Shown: positions 44,243-54,083 of the stretch, in pieces | Layout: every line of letters starts with the position of its first letter | Numbering within the stretch: position 1 is the first letter of the stretch | Source: Burkholderiales bacterium | Lineage (GTDB): Bacteria; Pseudomonadota; Gammaproteobacteria; Burkholderiales; Burkholderiaceae_C | Assembly: GCA_028868855.1 (NCBI GenBank) | Contig: JAGWTR010000004.1 | Coordinates: 62,001 to 126,000, forward strand | DNA length: 64,000 nucleotides | Reading direction: 5' to 3' | Notes under the pieces: generated by a model | Told to the model about the DNA's origin: nothing | What the model saw: only the letters and a program-made list of their open reading frames with translations | The model's database searches: none | Made by a program: the position numbers and the translations under genes

Positions 44243-47146
44243 TTATCCGCACTGCCCGACATAGCCACACGCCGTGCAGAAATCGCAGCCGTCTTTATGG
44301 ATGACCGTGCTGTTGCCACACTCCGGACAGGGCTTTCCGGGCATGGTGTGCACAGGCTCGCCAGCCGTGGGTCGTTCAAGGATGCCCATTTCCTGCACCG
44401 GGAAGCCTTCGTCATCGAGCACACCCAGCATGGCGTAGCGGTGAATGACCAGTCGCGCCAGGTAAGCCACGGTTGACGGCCACACCTGTTGACGGCGCTC
44501 GCCGGGCACGGGGGCCATGAAATGACCGAGCGGCTCGGCGTAGTTGAGCAATTTGCGCAATTTCATGCCGATCCAGGCCGGGTCCATCACCCGCATGTCG
44601 AGCGACAAGATGCGGGCCAGGCCGTCCATGGCGCGTGGGTAATTGCCCGACAGGCCCATGGCGCAAGGCCGCGTGGTGGGGGCACCGTCGGGACCGGGGA
44701 GGGTGATCTCCTTGAGGGTGAGCGTGAACGACTCGCCGCTGGCGGGGTTGTCCACGTCCACCGCCCAGGCCAGGGTGCCCCCGGTGGTGGTGCGGGGCTC
44801 ATCCCGACTGAACATGGCATCCATCACGGGCGTCGGGGCAGCACTGCCCTCACCATTGGCCGGCAAAGCACCCAGTTGCTCGCAGCGCCAGCGAATCACT
44901 GCCGCCGTGGCCGCCACGATGCCAGGGAAGCGGCGTCGCTCGCCATGGGGCGGGAATGCCATCTCAAAGTCGCGCTCTTCGGCCACCGTGGCCAGGGCGT
45001 CGAGCTTGAGGCGCAGCCAGGCCGCGTCATTGGTACGCATGTCCATGGACAAGGACTTGGCGACGGCGCCCAGACCACGCGGCTCATCCGTGCCGTTGAC
45101 CCAGACCTCAAAGGGCAAGGGGCGGTCCTTGGCCGGCACGCCAGCCTCGGGCGGCAACTCGCCCACGAACAAAGCGAACTCGCCATAGGGGTGCTGGATC
45201 ATGAAGGTCCAGGCCGGATTGCCCGCAGGCAGCTCGGGCCGCCCCGGCCAGCGCAGGGAGGCCAGCACCGGCGCAGGCAGGCGCTCCAGGGCCAGACGGC
45301 GGTTGGCTTGCGGCGCTTCCAGCGGCGCGGGCGTCGCGGTGGCACCCACGCTCAGGACGGCACCCAGCACGGCATTGGGCCGGTAGGTGGCCAGGCCTTT
45401 GAGGCCTGCTTTCCAGGCTCGCATGTACAGGCCCTGGAAGTCAACATAGGGGTAGTCGGCTGGCACATTGACGGTCTTGGAAATCGCCGTGTCAATGTAG
45501 GGCGCCACGGCAGCCACCATGTCGGCATGGGCCTCGGCGCTGATGTCCAGGGCCGTGACAAAGGCGGGCGTGAGCGCGGTGCCCTCGCCTTTAAGGTGCC
45601 GGTACAGGCGCCAAGCATGGTCTTCAACCGCGTACTCCTTGAAGGAGCCATCGGGCATGCGCTTCTTGCGGTTGTAGGCCCACGAGAAGGCCGGTTCGAT
45701 GCCATTGCTGGCGTTGTCAGCAAAGGCCAGGCTGATGGTGCCGGTGGGAGCGATCGACAGCAGGTGCGAGTTGCGCAGGCCATGCTGGCGGATGCGGTCC
45801 TTCAGCGCCTGTGGCAGGCGCGAAGCAAAGGTGCTGCGGCTCAAATAGAGGTCGGCGTTGAACAGCGGGAAAGCTCCGCGCTCAATGGCCAGCTCAAGCG
45901 AGGCCTCATAAGCGGCGTCACGCATGGTTTGCGCAATGTCGCGCGCCATGTGGCGGGCCGCCTCGGTGTCGTACGCCAGATTCAGCATGACCAAGGCATC
46001 GCCCAAGCCCGTAAAGCCCAGGCCGATACGGCGCTTGTTGCTGGCTTCTTCCTGCTGCTGAGGCAAGGGCCAGACGGTCACGTCCAGCACGTTGTCGAGC
46101 ATGCGCACCGCCACCTTGCACTCGGCCACGAAGGCTTCGGCGTCAAAGCGGGCCTTGGCCTCAAATGGCTCGCGCACAAAGCGGGTCAGGTCGATCGAGC
46201 CCAGACAGCAGCAGCCATAGGGCGGCAGGGGCTGCTCCGCGCACGGGTTGGTGCTGGCGATGGTTTCGCAATAGCTGAGGTTGTTGTCCTGGTTGATGCG
46301 GTCCAGGAACAGCACGCCGGGTTCGGCATGGTCGTAGGTGGAGCGCATGATCTGGTCCCACAGATCACGGGCAGGCACCTTGCGATAGACCCACAAGCCG
46401 TCGCCGCGCTCATGCGCGCCAGCGGCCTTCTGGTCGGCGCCGGGCTCGGCGCGGTGCACCAGTTCGACATCGGCGCCCGCTTCCACGGCCTGCATGAAGG
46501 CGTCGGTGATACCCACCGACATGTTGAAGTTGCGCAGATCGCCCTGATCCTTGGCATGGATGAAGGCTTCGATGTCAGGGTGGTCGCAGCGCAGCACGCC
46601 CATCTGGGCGCCACGGCGAGCACCAGCAGATTCAACCGTTTCGCAGGAGCGGTCAAACACGCGCATGTATGACAGCGGCCCACTGGCGCACGATTGGGTG
46701 CTGCCCACCCATGAACCTGAGGGACGGATGCGCGAGAAGTCATAGCCCACGCCGCCGCCGCGTCGCATGGTTTCGGCCGCTTCGGTCAGGGCGGTGTAGA
46801 TGCCGGGATGACCGTCTTCGGGCTGCGAGATCGAATCGCCCACCGGCTGCACAAAGCAGTTGATGAGCGTGGCTGACAGGGTGGTCCCCGCCGCTGAGTT
46901 GATCCGGCCCGCCGGGATGAAACCTTGTTGCAAGGCCTCGAGAAAACGCCCAGCCCACAGCGCGCGCTGCTCTGGCGCTTCAACTTCGGCCAGGGCCCGG
47001 GCCACGCGGCGGTACACATCCAGGCTGCTGCGCTCCTCACCCTTGGCGTATTTTTCCAGCAGCACCTCTTCGCTGATGGGTTGCGCCGGCAGTGATGCAA
47101 CGGTGGCGGGAGCCGTTTCAAGGTCGGGCCGCGTGCTCAAGGTCAT
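44243..47146 (-). CDS. nrdJ: Adenosylcobalamin-dependent (class II) ribonucleotide reductase NrdJ
   Basis: 967 residues. Class II marks: [12 protein letters not shown] near the N-terminus, [23 protein letters not shown] (catalytic Asn, Cys and Glu) in the middle, and a C-terminal zinc-ribbon-like tail [27 protein letters not shown]. It makes deoxynucleotides with or without oxygen. After the catalytic barrel there is a duplicated ~60-residue unit: [12 protein letters not shown] (from ~699) and [12 protein letters not shown] (from ~847), each followed by a GERR element, likely two TSCPD-type domains. No cobalamin riboswitch is visible in the 123 bp upstream. Confidence 0.95.
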   Translation of the reverse strand: MTLSTRPDLETAPATVASLPAQPISEEVLLEKYAKGEERSSLDVYRRVARALAEVEAPEQRALWAGRFLEALQQGFIPAGRINSAAGTTLSATLINCFVQPVGDSISQPEDGHPGIYTALTEAAETMRRGGGVGYDFSRIRPSGSWVGSTQSCASGPLSYMRVFDRSCETVESAGARRGAQMGVLRCDHPDIEAFIHAKDQGDLRNFNMSVGITDAFMQAVEAGADVELVHRAEPGADQKAAGAHERGDGLWVYRKVPARDLWDQIMRSTYDHAEPGVLFLDRINQDNNLSYCETIASTNPCAEQPLPPYGCCCLGSIDLTRFVREPFEAKARFDAEAFVAECKVAVRMLDNVLDVTVWPLPQQQEEASNKRRIGLGFTGLGDALVMLNLAYDTEAARHMARDIAQTMRDAAYEASLELAIERGAFPLFNADLYLSRSTFASRLPQALKDRIRQHGLRNSHLLSIAPTGTISLAFADNASNGIEPAFSWAYNRKKRMPDGSFKEYAVEDHAWRLYRHLKGEGTALTPAFVTALDISAEAHADMVAAVAPYIDTAISKTVNVPADYPYVDFQGLYMRAWKAGLKGLATYRPNAVLGAVLSVGATATPAPLEAPQANRRLALERLPAPVLASLRWPGRPELPAGNPAWTFMIQHPYGEFALFVGELPPEAGVPAKDRPLPFEVWVNGTDEPRGLGAVAKSLSMDMRTNDAAWLRLKLDALATVAEERDFEMAFPPHGERRRFPGIVAATAAVIRWRCEQLGALPANGEGSAAPTPVMDAMFSRDEPRTTTGGTLAWAVDVDNPASGESFTLTLKEITLPGPDGAPTTRPCAMGLSGNYPRAMDGLARILSLDMRVMDPAWIGMKLRKLLNYAEPLGHFMAPVPGERRQQVWPSTVAYLARLVIHRYAMLGVLDDEGFPVQEMGILERPTAGEPVHTMPGKPCPECGNSTVIHKDGCDFCTACGYVGQCG

Positions 47147-47269
47147 GGTGGGAGCTCCTCTTGGGTGTTGCTGTCGTGATCGAACTGCACACCTTAGCCC
47201 CCTGCGACGAACAGGGTTTTGCGCAAGATCACATGCCAGCGATGGAGCTCTCGCCGCCCTTGCGGCACC

Positions 47270-48790
47270 CTATTTGGCGGTTTTCATCGACGGAGCGGCC
47301 ATTTCATCCTTGCTGGACGACCAGCCACCGCCCAGCGCCTTGTACAGCAGCACGGTATAGAGCGAGCGCGAGGTTTCGCTCTGGACGGCGTCATCGGCAC
47401 GCTGCAAGGCCGTGGCTTCAGCTTCCAGGGCCGGCTGCAGCAGGTCTTGCCCCGACACGAACAGCGAGTTCTTGTGATCGGCCACCCGCCGCGCCAATGT
47501 TGCCGCGCGCAGCACCAACTCATGGCGAACCTCAAAGGCACGCTGGGCCGTGTAGGCGTTCTCCACATCTTCCAGCGCGGTCAACACCGACTGTTCATAC
47601 TGCGCAGCCAACCCTTCCAGCTGGGCCTGATTGGCCGCGATGTTGGACCGGATGCGGCCCGCGTCAAAGATGGGCAGACGCACGCCAATGCCGAGCATTT
47701 GGGTGCTGAAGTTCGAGCCGTCCTGGTTGTCAGGATGGAAGCGCCCTGCCAAGCCGCCAAAACCGATATAGAACTTGGGCATCAGCTCCGCTTTGGCCGA
47801 GCCCAGCTTGGCCGCTTGCGAACGCAATTTGCGCGCTGCACCGCGCACATCAGGACGCCGCTCCAGCACATCGCTGGGCAACACCGAGGGCAAGCTGGGC
47901 GGCAGGCGAGCACTGGCGGGTTGCGCAGGCAAGGACTGCAAGCCCTGGGGCGGGCGCCCCATCAGGACCGCAATGCGCCGCACATGGCTGGCCAGCAAGG
48001 CCCGCAAGGGCTCCACTTGCGCCTGAGTGAAATCAACTTGCAGCAAGGCTCGATCAACCTCGCTGGCATTGGTCTGCCCTGCCTTGAAACGCCCTTCGGC
48101 GTACTTGTTCAGACGCTTGGCCACATCGACGCCGCGCTGCAGCACCTCCAGACGACGCTCGGCACCGCGCGCTTCGAAATAATGGGTCGCGATATCAGAC
48201 GCCACCAACAACTGGGCACCATGCTTTTGCTCCTGTGCGCCCAGCACCAGTTGATGCACCATCTCGGCATCGCTGTGGCGAGCCCCGAACACATCCACCT
48301 CCCAGGTTGCGTTCAAACCGGCTGCGGTGGTGTTTCCAAGTGGCATCCCGGTGTTGGGGTTCAGCGAACTCGAGGGCATGGGAACGGGCAACGGTGATGA
48401 AATGAGGCCCATGCTCTGTGGAGGCATCGTCCCCGTTTGTCGCGACCGGTCGGCTCCCATTTGAGCATCGACTGTCGGGTAATAGGCCGACTCCGCCACC
48501 CCCAGATACGCGCGCGCTTCCTTGATGCGCGCCAGCGCCACGCGCACATCGGTGTTGTTGCGCAAACCTTCCTCGATGAACTCACTGAGCACTGGGTCAT
48601 TCAAGGTTTGCCACCAGCGCGACGTATCTGCCTGGTCTCCATCCAACGGTCGTGGTGCGACGGAGTCAAATTGTTGCGGCAACTCAGCCTGCAAGGTTGG
48701 AATGTCGACGTTGACGGTGGTGCAGGCTTGCAGCCCCAGCAGCATGAGCAGCACGGAAAAACCGACAAGGTGTTTTGGATGGGCGTTCAA
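47270..48790 (-). CDS. NodT-family outer membrane efflux lipoprotein
   Basis: 506 residues from a TTG start, chosen because AGGAG lies 7 bases before it and the signal peptide begins there; the next ATG is 15 codons in. A lipobox LLGLQACTT marks Cys lipidation. The TolC-like repeats are clear: SRWWQTLNDPVLSEFIEEGL and ATWEVDVFGARHSD, then DVLERRPDVRGAARKLRSQ and VRLPIFDAGRIRSNI. It is the outer membrane duct of the tripartite ABC system encoded upstream (31 bp after the permease). Confidence 0.92.
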   Translation of the reverse strand: MNAHPKHLVGFSVLLMLLGLQACTTVNVDIPTLQAELPQQFDSVAPRPLDGDQADTSRWWQTLNDPVLSEFIEEGLRNNTDVRVALARIKEARAYLGVAESAYYPTVDAQMGADRSRQTGTMPPQSMGLISSPLPVPMPSSSLNPNTGMPLGNTTAAGLNATWEVDVFGARHSDAEMVHQLVLGAQEQKHGAQLLVASDIATHYFEARGAERRLEVLQRGVDVAKRLNKYAEGRFKAGQTNASEVDRALLQVDFTQAQVEPLRALLASHVRRIAVLMGRPPQGLQSLPAQPASARLPPSLPSVLPSDVLERRPDVRGAARKLRSQAAKLGSAKAELMPKFYIGFGGLAGRFHPDNQDGSNFSTQMLGIGVRLPIFDAGRIRSNIAANQAQLEGLAAQYEQSVLTALEDVENAYTAQRAFEVRHELVLRAATLARRVADHKNSLFVSGQDLLQPALEAEATALQRADDAVQSETSRSLYTVLLYKALGGGWSSSKDEMAAPSMKTAK

Positions 48791-48821
48791 TGGGTACTCC
48801 TGATCTCGTCGTGGGGGCGGC

Positions 48822-49946
48822 TCATCCTTGGCGGGCCAGCATGGAGCGAAAGCGCATCAAGGCCGCAGCCAGGAACACCGAACCAATGCCACCAACGGCC
48901 AACATCTGCGGCCAGACAATGCCCAGTCCGGCGGCTCGATACAAAATGCCTTGAGCCAACTTCACGTAGTGCGTTGAAGGCGACAGCAGCATGGCGTTCT
49001 GCAACCACATGGGCATGTTCTCGCTGGGCGTAGCCGACCCTGACAGCAGGTACATGACCACGAACACCGGCACCGCCAACAAACCGAACTGCGGCATCGA
49101 AGCGGCCACCGTGGCCAGCAAAATGCCCAGTGCGGTGAGTGAAAAAAGGTAGAGCGCCGTCCCCGTCAGGAACAAGCTCAGTGAGCCTTCGACGGGCACA
49201 TGCAAGAGCAGTTTCACGATCAGCAACACCGACAGCGCCACCGCCACCAGGATCACCAAGCCGTTGGCCACGATCTTGGCCACCGCGATTTCGCTGGGGC
49301 GCACCGGCATGACCAGCAGGTGCTCGATCGTGCCCCGCTCACGCTCACGGATCACGGCCGCCCCCACCAGCACCACCGACAACACGGTGATGTTGTTGAT
49401 CAACTGCATCACCGAGGTGAACCAGCTGGAGGTGCTGTTGGGGTTGAACAGCACATGCGTGACGGGACGGGTCGGGAGTTGAGATTCGAGGTCCTTCACG
49501 TGGAAACTCTCGAGCGTCTCGCGCACGATGATCTCGTTCAGGTAGGCCACCCCCAGTCGACCTTGCGACATCGCCGTGGCATCAACCATCACCTGGATGG
49601 TCGGCGAGCGCTGCGCCTGCACATCGGCCTCCAGGTGCGCTGGAATGTCGACGATGAACAGGTAACGACCTTCGTCCATCGCGGCTTGAGCCTCCTCACG
49701 GCTCAGATCGACCGGCGCCTGAAAAAGTGGCGGCTGAATCGCGTCGCGAATTCGTCGCGACAAGCCCGAATGATCGGCGTCAATGATGCCCACCGCGACG
49801 TGATTGACGTCCGTCTTGGCGCCAGTGGCCACCACATAAATGGCGATCGAGAAGGACACCACGATCGCCGTCATCATGGTGGTGTCGCGCAACACGCAGC
49901 GCAACTCCTTGATGCTGAGATGGAAAACATTGATCAGCCAGATCAT
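48822..49946 (-). CDS. ABC-2 type permease (YhhJ-like)
   Basis: 374 residues from ATG 49946, 1 bp after the upstream stop. One N-terminal helix (TAIVVSFSIAIYVVATG), a ~150-residue periplasmic domain, then five C-terminal helices with ABC-2 marks RERERGTIEHLLVMPVRPSEI and FVVMYLLSGSATPSENMPMWLQ. It forms the membrane part of an exporter with the adjacent double-ATPase protein. The order HlyD, ATPase-permease, permease, outer membrane factor matches YhiI-RbbA-YhhJ-type systems. Confidence 0.92.
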   Translation of the reverse strand: MIWLINVFHLSIKELRCVLRDTTMMTAIVVSFSIAIYVVATGAKTDVNHVAVGIIDADHSGLSRRIRDAIQPPLFQAPVDLSREEAQAAMDEGRYLFIVDIPAHLEADVQAQRSPTIQVMVDATAMSQGRLGVAYLNEIIVRETLESFHVKDLESQLPTRPVTHVLFNPNSTSSWFTSVMQLINNITVLSVVLVGAAVIRERERGTIEHLLVMPVRPSEIAVAKIVANGLVILVAVALSVLLIVKLLLHVPVEGSLSLFLTGTALYLFSLTALGILLATVAASMPQFGLLAVPVFVVMYLLSGSATPSENMPMWLQNAMLLSPSTHYVKLAQGILYRAAGLGIVWPQMLAVGGIGSVFLAAALMRFRSMLARQG

Positions 49947-49947
49947 C

Positions 49948-52722
49948 TCAGCGCTCCTGTTTGCTGACGAACAGCCGGGCCATGGTGAGGTAGAGTGCCG
50001 CAAAACCAAACATGGCCGCGCAAGCGGGGGCCCACTGCTGCGATTGCAGCACCCACCCCTTGGTGAAGACGCCCAGGCTCACGCTTTGAAACCACGAGGC
50101 CGGAAAACCCACGGCGATCCAGTAGCTGCCCCCGGTGAGGGTGGACACCGGACTGAGCATGCCCGCGAAATTGGTGGTCAGGACCACGCACAAAATCGCC
50201 GTGAGGAACTGGGCCGCCACCTGCGTTTGCACAAAGGCCGAGATCAGCAAGCCCAAGCCGGTGATGGCAAAGGCATAAGCCAGCGCCCCGGCGGTCAAGG
50301 CGATGATGCTGCCTTTGAGAGGAATCGCAAAAAACAGCACCAGAACCAGCACCAGCAAGGCATAGCTCAACATCGTCAGTGCCACATAGGGAAGTTGTTT
50401 TCCGATCAGAAACTCGCTGACCGAACCGGGAGAGCCATAGAGATTGACGATGGTGCCCATCTCCTTTTCACGCACCACCCCCAGGGCCGTGAGCATCGCC
50501 GGGACCAAGGTCAAACCCAGCATGAGCATGCTGGGTGCAAACGCGAAAATGCTTCGGTAGTCCTGGTTATAGGCCAGGCGCGGCTCCACGTTCACCGGCA
50601 TGGTTCCCAATTCCAGGCCCGGCGTGCTGCGGATGAAGTCAAGTGCATGCTCCAGCGACACCGCGCGAGCCACGTTGGAAATTTGCGCGGCACGCACCAG
50701 GCTGCCACCGTCCACAAAGAAGCCCACTTCGGGCTGACGTGCGCCAATCAGGTTGCGACCGAAACCCGGCGGAATGTCGATGACCAGCCATGACTTGGAG
50801 GCGCGCAATTGGGTTTCAATCTCGCTGGGATCGTGCAAAGGCGGCTGCTCGACAAAATAGGGCGACCCCCGAAAATGCTCAATCAATCGATGACTGTCCG
50901 TGCTCTGATCGCGATCCAGTACCGAGAACAGCACCTGGTCCACGTCAAAGCTCAGCCCCCAGGTCCCCACACACATCACGATCAAGGGGCCGAGCATGGC
51001 AAAGGTCAGGCGAATCGTGTCGTGGCGAAGCTCCATGGCTTCGCGCTGCGCAAACGCCCACATGCGACTGAACCACAGAACAACGAACGCGACAAAACCC
51101 TGCGCCGCCTCGTGCTCAGCCATCTTGCCGTGGCCCTGAACGACACCGGCAGGCACCACCGCATCATCCGGATCTGGTGTGTTCACCACGCGCGCCATGT
51201 GCTCGGTTTCGCTGTCGGCTTCCAGGTAGTCAATGAAGGCCTGCTCCAGTGTTTCGCAACCTTGCCGCTCGCACAACTCATCGGGTGAACCCACCGCCAA
51301 CACCCGTCCTCGGTGCATCAGCGAGATCCGGTCGCAGCGTTGCGCCTCGTTCATGAAGTGGGTGGACACGAACAGCGTCACGCCCTCCTCTCGGGACAGG
51401 CGGATCATGTGCCGCCAGAACATGTCCCGCGCAGCCGGGTCCACCCCCGAGGTGGGCTCATCCAGGATCAGCACCTGAGGCTTGTGCAGACAAGCCGCCG
51501 CCAGTTGCAGCCGCTGGCGAATGCCCAGCGACAGGCTCGACGGCAAGGTTTCAGCGTGCTCGCGCAACTCAAAGGTGTCCAGGGACGATTCAATGGCCTC
51601 GGCGGCCACACCCTTTTCCATGCGGTAGAGCTTGGCGTGCAGGTCCAGGTTCTGGCGCACCGTCAACTCGTCGTACAGCGAAAAAAGCTGCGACATGTAG
51701 CCAATGTGCAGGCGCGTCTTCAAATCGCTGGCATCCACGGGCTCACCCAACAGTTTGGCGGTCCCCTCGGTGATGTCCAGCAGACCGGTGAGCATCTTCA
51801 TGGTCGTGGTCTTGCCGCAGCCGTTAGACCCCAGGAAGCCGAAGATCTCACCGCGCTCAATGCGAAAGCTCACATCCCTGGCCGCCACAAAATCACCAAA
51901 GCGCCGGGTCAGACCCTCGGCCTCCATGGCGGGCGTGCCACTGCTGGGCGGTAAGGGAGGGATGAGCAGCGGCTCCACATCGCCACACTGGGACAACTTC
52001 ACATACGCTTCTTCGAGGTTGGGCGATCTGGTTTGCTCCAACACCTCAATGGTGGGCGCGCACACCAGCACACGGCCCGCGGCCATGGCCACCAGGTAAT
52101 CAAAACGCTCGGCTTCTTCCATGTAGGCCGTGGCTACCAGCACCGTCATCTGCGGGCGCTGCAGGCGCAGGCTTTCAACCAAGGCCCAGAACTGGCGACG
52201 CGAGAGCGGGTCCACCCCCGTGGTGGGCTCGTCCAGTATCAGCAAGTCCGGGTTGTGAACCAGCGCGCAGCACAGCGACACCTTCTGCTTCATGCCGCCC
52301 GAGAGCTTGCCGGCAGGTCGGTCCGGGAACGGGCCCAGGCCGGTGGCCTCCATCAGGCCACGAATGCGCGAATCCCGCTCGGCCGGAGGCACGCCAAACA
52401 GCCGCGCTGAAAAATCGATGTTGTCGTAGACCGACAAGGAACGGTAGAGATTGCGGCCCAAGCCCTGCGGCATATAGGCCACGCGCGGGGCCAACTCCTG
52501 GCGAAAGCGCCGATCCGCGATGTCGCCACCCAGCACCGTCATCCGCCCGGACTGGATCTTCTTGACGCCAGAAATCAGCGCCAGCAGTGTCGACTTACCC
52601 ACCCCATCGGGCCCAACCAGGCCGATGGTGCGGCCCATGGGCAGAGACAAGTTGATGCCGTCCAACGCGAGTTGCTTGTCATAGCGGTGCGAGACATTGT
52701 CAATAACAACAGCGGATTGCAT
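49948..52722 (-). CDS. Fused double ABC ATPase / ABC-2 permease (RbbA-like)
   Basis: 924 residues. First ATPase domain (1-~230): GPDGVGKSTLL, LSGGMKQKVSLCCALVHNPDLLILDEPT. Second ATPase domain (~270-500): GSNGCGKTTTM, then a degenerate signature SLSLGIRQRLQLAAACLHKPQVLILDEPT (LSLGI in place of LSGGQ). The C-terminal ~370 residues form an ABC-2 permease with EKEMGTIVNLYGSPGSVSEFLIGKQLP and five helices. In both Walker A loops the key Lys is present. It likely exports small molecules with the HlyD and NodT partners; the substrate is unknown. Confidence 0.92.
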   Translation of the reverse strand: MQSAVVIDNVSHRYDKQLALDGINLSLPMGRTIGLVGPDGVGKSTLLALISGVKKIQSGRMTVLGGDIADRRFRQELAPRVAYMPQGLGRNLYRSLSVYDNIDFSARLFGVPPAERDSRIRGLMEATGLGPFPDRPAGKLSGGMKQKVSLCCALVHNPDLLILDEPTTGVDPLSRRQFWALVESLRLQRPQMTVLVATAYMEEAERFDYLVAMAAGRVLVCAPTIEVLEQTRSPNLEEAYVKLSQCGDVEPLLIPPLPPSSGTPAMEAEGLTRRFGDFVAARDVSFRIERGEIFGFLGSNGCGKTTTMKMLTGLLDITEGTAKLLGEPVDASDLKTRLHIGYMSQLFSLYDELTVRQNLDLHAKLYRMEKGVAAEAIESSLDTFELREHAETLPSSLSLGIRQRLQLAAACLHKPQVLILDEPTSGVDPAARDMFWRHMIRLSREEGVTLFVSTHFMNEAQRCDRISLMHRGRVLAVGSPDELCERQGCETLEQAFIDYLEADSETEHMARVVNTPDPDDAVVPAGVVQGHGKMAEHEAAQGFVAFVVLWFSRMWAFAQREAMELRHDTIRLTFAMLGPLIVMCVGTWGLSFDVDQVLFSVLDRDQSTDSHRLIEHFRGSPYFVEQPPLHDPSEIETQLRASKSWLVIDIPPGFGRNLIGARQPEVGFFVDGGSLVRAAQISNVARAVSLEHALDFIRSTPGLELGTMPVNVEPRLAYNQDYRSIFAFAPSMLMLGLTLVPAMLTALGVVREKEMGTIVNLYGSPGSVSEFLIGKQLPYVALTMLSYALLVLVLVLFFAIPLKGSIIALTAGALAYAFAITGLGLLISAFVQTQVAAQFLTAILCVVLTTNFAGMLSPVSTLTGGSYWIAVGFPASWFQSVSLGVFTKGWVLQSQQWAPACAAMFGFAALYLTMARLFVSKQER

Positions 52723-52738
52723 CCGGACTCATCCGCCA

Positions 52739-53734
52739 TTAGTTCTTCGTGGGGGCGCTGGACTGATCTTGAGGCCAGCTCGTATCGGGCGCGCGAAGCC
52801 GCACAAACCCGTTGCCCGTCAGCCCCGCCTTGAGCAAGTTGGCATGGCGCAAAGCCACCTCGTCAGACAACGCCAGCTTGACACGGTAGGTCAGTTTTTC
52901 CCGTTCACTCGCCGTTTCAACGTGCTTGGGTGTGAACTGCGCATCGGCGGCCACAAACGACACGTGGGCTGGCAGCGGAGTCTTGGGCGCGGCATCCAAG
53001 ACGATGCGGGCCTCATCGCCCACCTGCAGTTGTCCGGCCGCTGCGGTCGACAAGTAGATGGTCATGTACGCATGCGCCGTGTCCAGCAAGGTGGCCACGC
53101 GCCCACCGGCCGGAATGACCGAACTGGGTTCGACCACGCGGTACTCAATGCGACCGTCCATCGGGGCGCGCAGCGTGTGGTCTTCAATCGCAATCTTCAA
53201 GCGCTTGATCCCTGCCTCGGCTTCTCCGCGCGCCGCCTTGGCTTCGCCAATCGCGGCGGTGGCGACCGACACCCCGGCACGCTCGCCGTCTCGTTGGGCC
53301 TGGCGACGCTTCACTTCGGAGTCCGACACCAGCACCTGCTTGCGCATCTCAAACGCGTTGTCGAGCTCCATCTGCGCGACATTGGCCTTGACTTGCTGCA
53401 CCTCGGTCTCACCCTGAGCACGCGCCATGGCCTGAGTGGCTCGTTGACGCGCAGCCTCGACGCCGGCCAACTGGGCTTCCAAGTCGGTGGTGTCCATCTG
53501 AGCGATCACATCCCCCGCCTTGACCAGATCGCCTTCCTGCACGGGCACGCTGAGCACGCGCCCGGGGAACTTGGTGGCGATCTCGACCCGCTGGACCTCA
53601 AGACGCCCATTGGCCTTGATGACCTCTTCAGCCTGTGTGCCGGTTTTCATCACCGACCAGGTGCCCCACGCAGCGGACACAGCCACTGCAGAGACCAGGG
53701 CCCCCAGGGCAACATTGCGATACATGATGTTCAT
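52739..53734 (-). CDS. HlyD-family periplasmic adaptor protein
   Basis: 331 residues from ATG 53734, which has GAGGAG 8 bases upstream. An N-terminal membrane anchor (NVALGALVSAVAVSAAWGTW) is followed by a lipoyl half-motif (VEIATKFPGRVLSVPVQEGDLVKAGDVIAQMDTTDLEAQL), a helical hairpin (~75-160) and the second half-motif (LRAPMDGRIEYRVVEPSSVIPAGGRVATLLDT). It bridges the ABC-2 permeases and the outer membrane duct. It is the first gene of the four-gene efflux operon; the ATPase starts 16 bp later. Confidence 0.93.
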   Translation of the reverse strand: MNIMYRNVALGALVSAVAVSAAWGTWSVMKTGTQAEEVIKANGRLEVQRVEIATKFPGRVLSVPVQEGDLVKAGDVIAQMDTTDLEAQLAGVEAARQRATQAMARAQGETEVQQVKANVAQMELDNAFEMRKQVLVSDSEVKRRQAQRDGERAGVSVATAAIGEAKAARGEAEAGIKRLKIAIEDHTLRAPMDGRIEYRVVEPSSVIPAGGRVATLLDTAHAYMTIYLSTAAAGQLQVGDEARIVLDAAPKTPLPAHVSFVAADAQFTPKHVETASEREKLTYRVKLALSDEVALRHANLLKAGLTGNGFVRLRAPDTSWPQDQSSAPTKN

Positions 53735-54083
53735 GGAATGACTCCTCAACTTTGCGCAGAACGAGTTGATGATCATTCGGGAGCGCCTCAGCCCACCTTG
53801 ACAGAGGTCAAGTTTTGTTGTGGGCACCCTTGCGCGGGGGGCGTTCATTCGACCCAAATGTCGCCTTGGATGCCCTGACCTTTGATCCTGTCAGTCGCCC
53901 AAGCACGGTGCCTTGCCCGCTCAACGCGGTGCAAAACCCCTTGCATCGCCCCATGTTGGTGAAAAACCATTCACGTTTTAGGGCTTCCCTTGAAATGGCC
54001 AACAAACACCTGATTTTTTATAGGGTTAAACCCCAGCAGGTCCGAATAATCTGAGTGCCGAACAACTCTAAGGGATCAATGCC
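53735..54083. other. 349-bp divergent intergenic region
   Basis: No gene is supported here. It separates the efflux operon (minus) from the PAS chemoreceptor (plus). It holds a 16-bp palindrome with a Crp/Fnr-like core (53798-53811) and a small GGGTT-A-AACCC dyad near 54024 in the chemoreceptor leader. The G+C content is visibly lower than in the flanking genes, as expected of a promoter region. Confidence 0.8.
53798..53811. promoter_or_regulatory. Crp/Fnr-type palindrome upstream of the efflux operon
   Basis: TTGAC, AGAG, GTCAA: a perfect palindrome (extending to CTTGAC/GTCAAG) with the five-four-five geometry of FNR/DNR boxes, centred 70 bp upstream of the HlyD ATG. The inner base pair (C/G) differs from the FNR consensus TTGAT/ATCAA but occurs in DNR/NNR-type sites. 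Regulation by a Crp/Fnr protein is inferred. Confidence 0.45.

Noticed and set aside
47202-47220. CCCTG-N7-CAGGG followed by TTTT on the plus strand, upstream of nrdJ
   Set aside because: It looks like a weak terminator, but no plus-strand gene precedes it and the stem is only 5 bp.
47147-47269. Cobalamin riboswitch upstream of the B12-dependent nrdJ
   Set aside because: The gap is 123 bp, too short for a full cobalamin aptamer, and no B12-box sequence is seen.
54024-54055. Sigma-28 type promoter (TAAA then TCCGAATAA) before the PAS chemoreceptor
   Set aside because: The spacing between elements is about 10 bp rather than 15, and the -10 has an inserted base.
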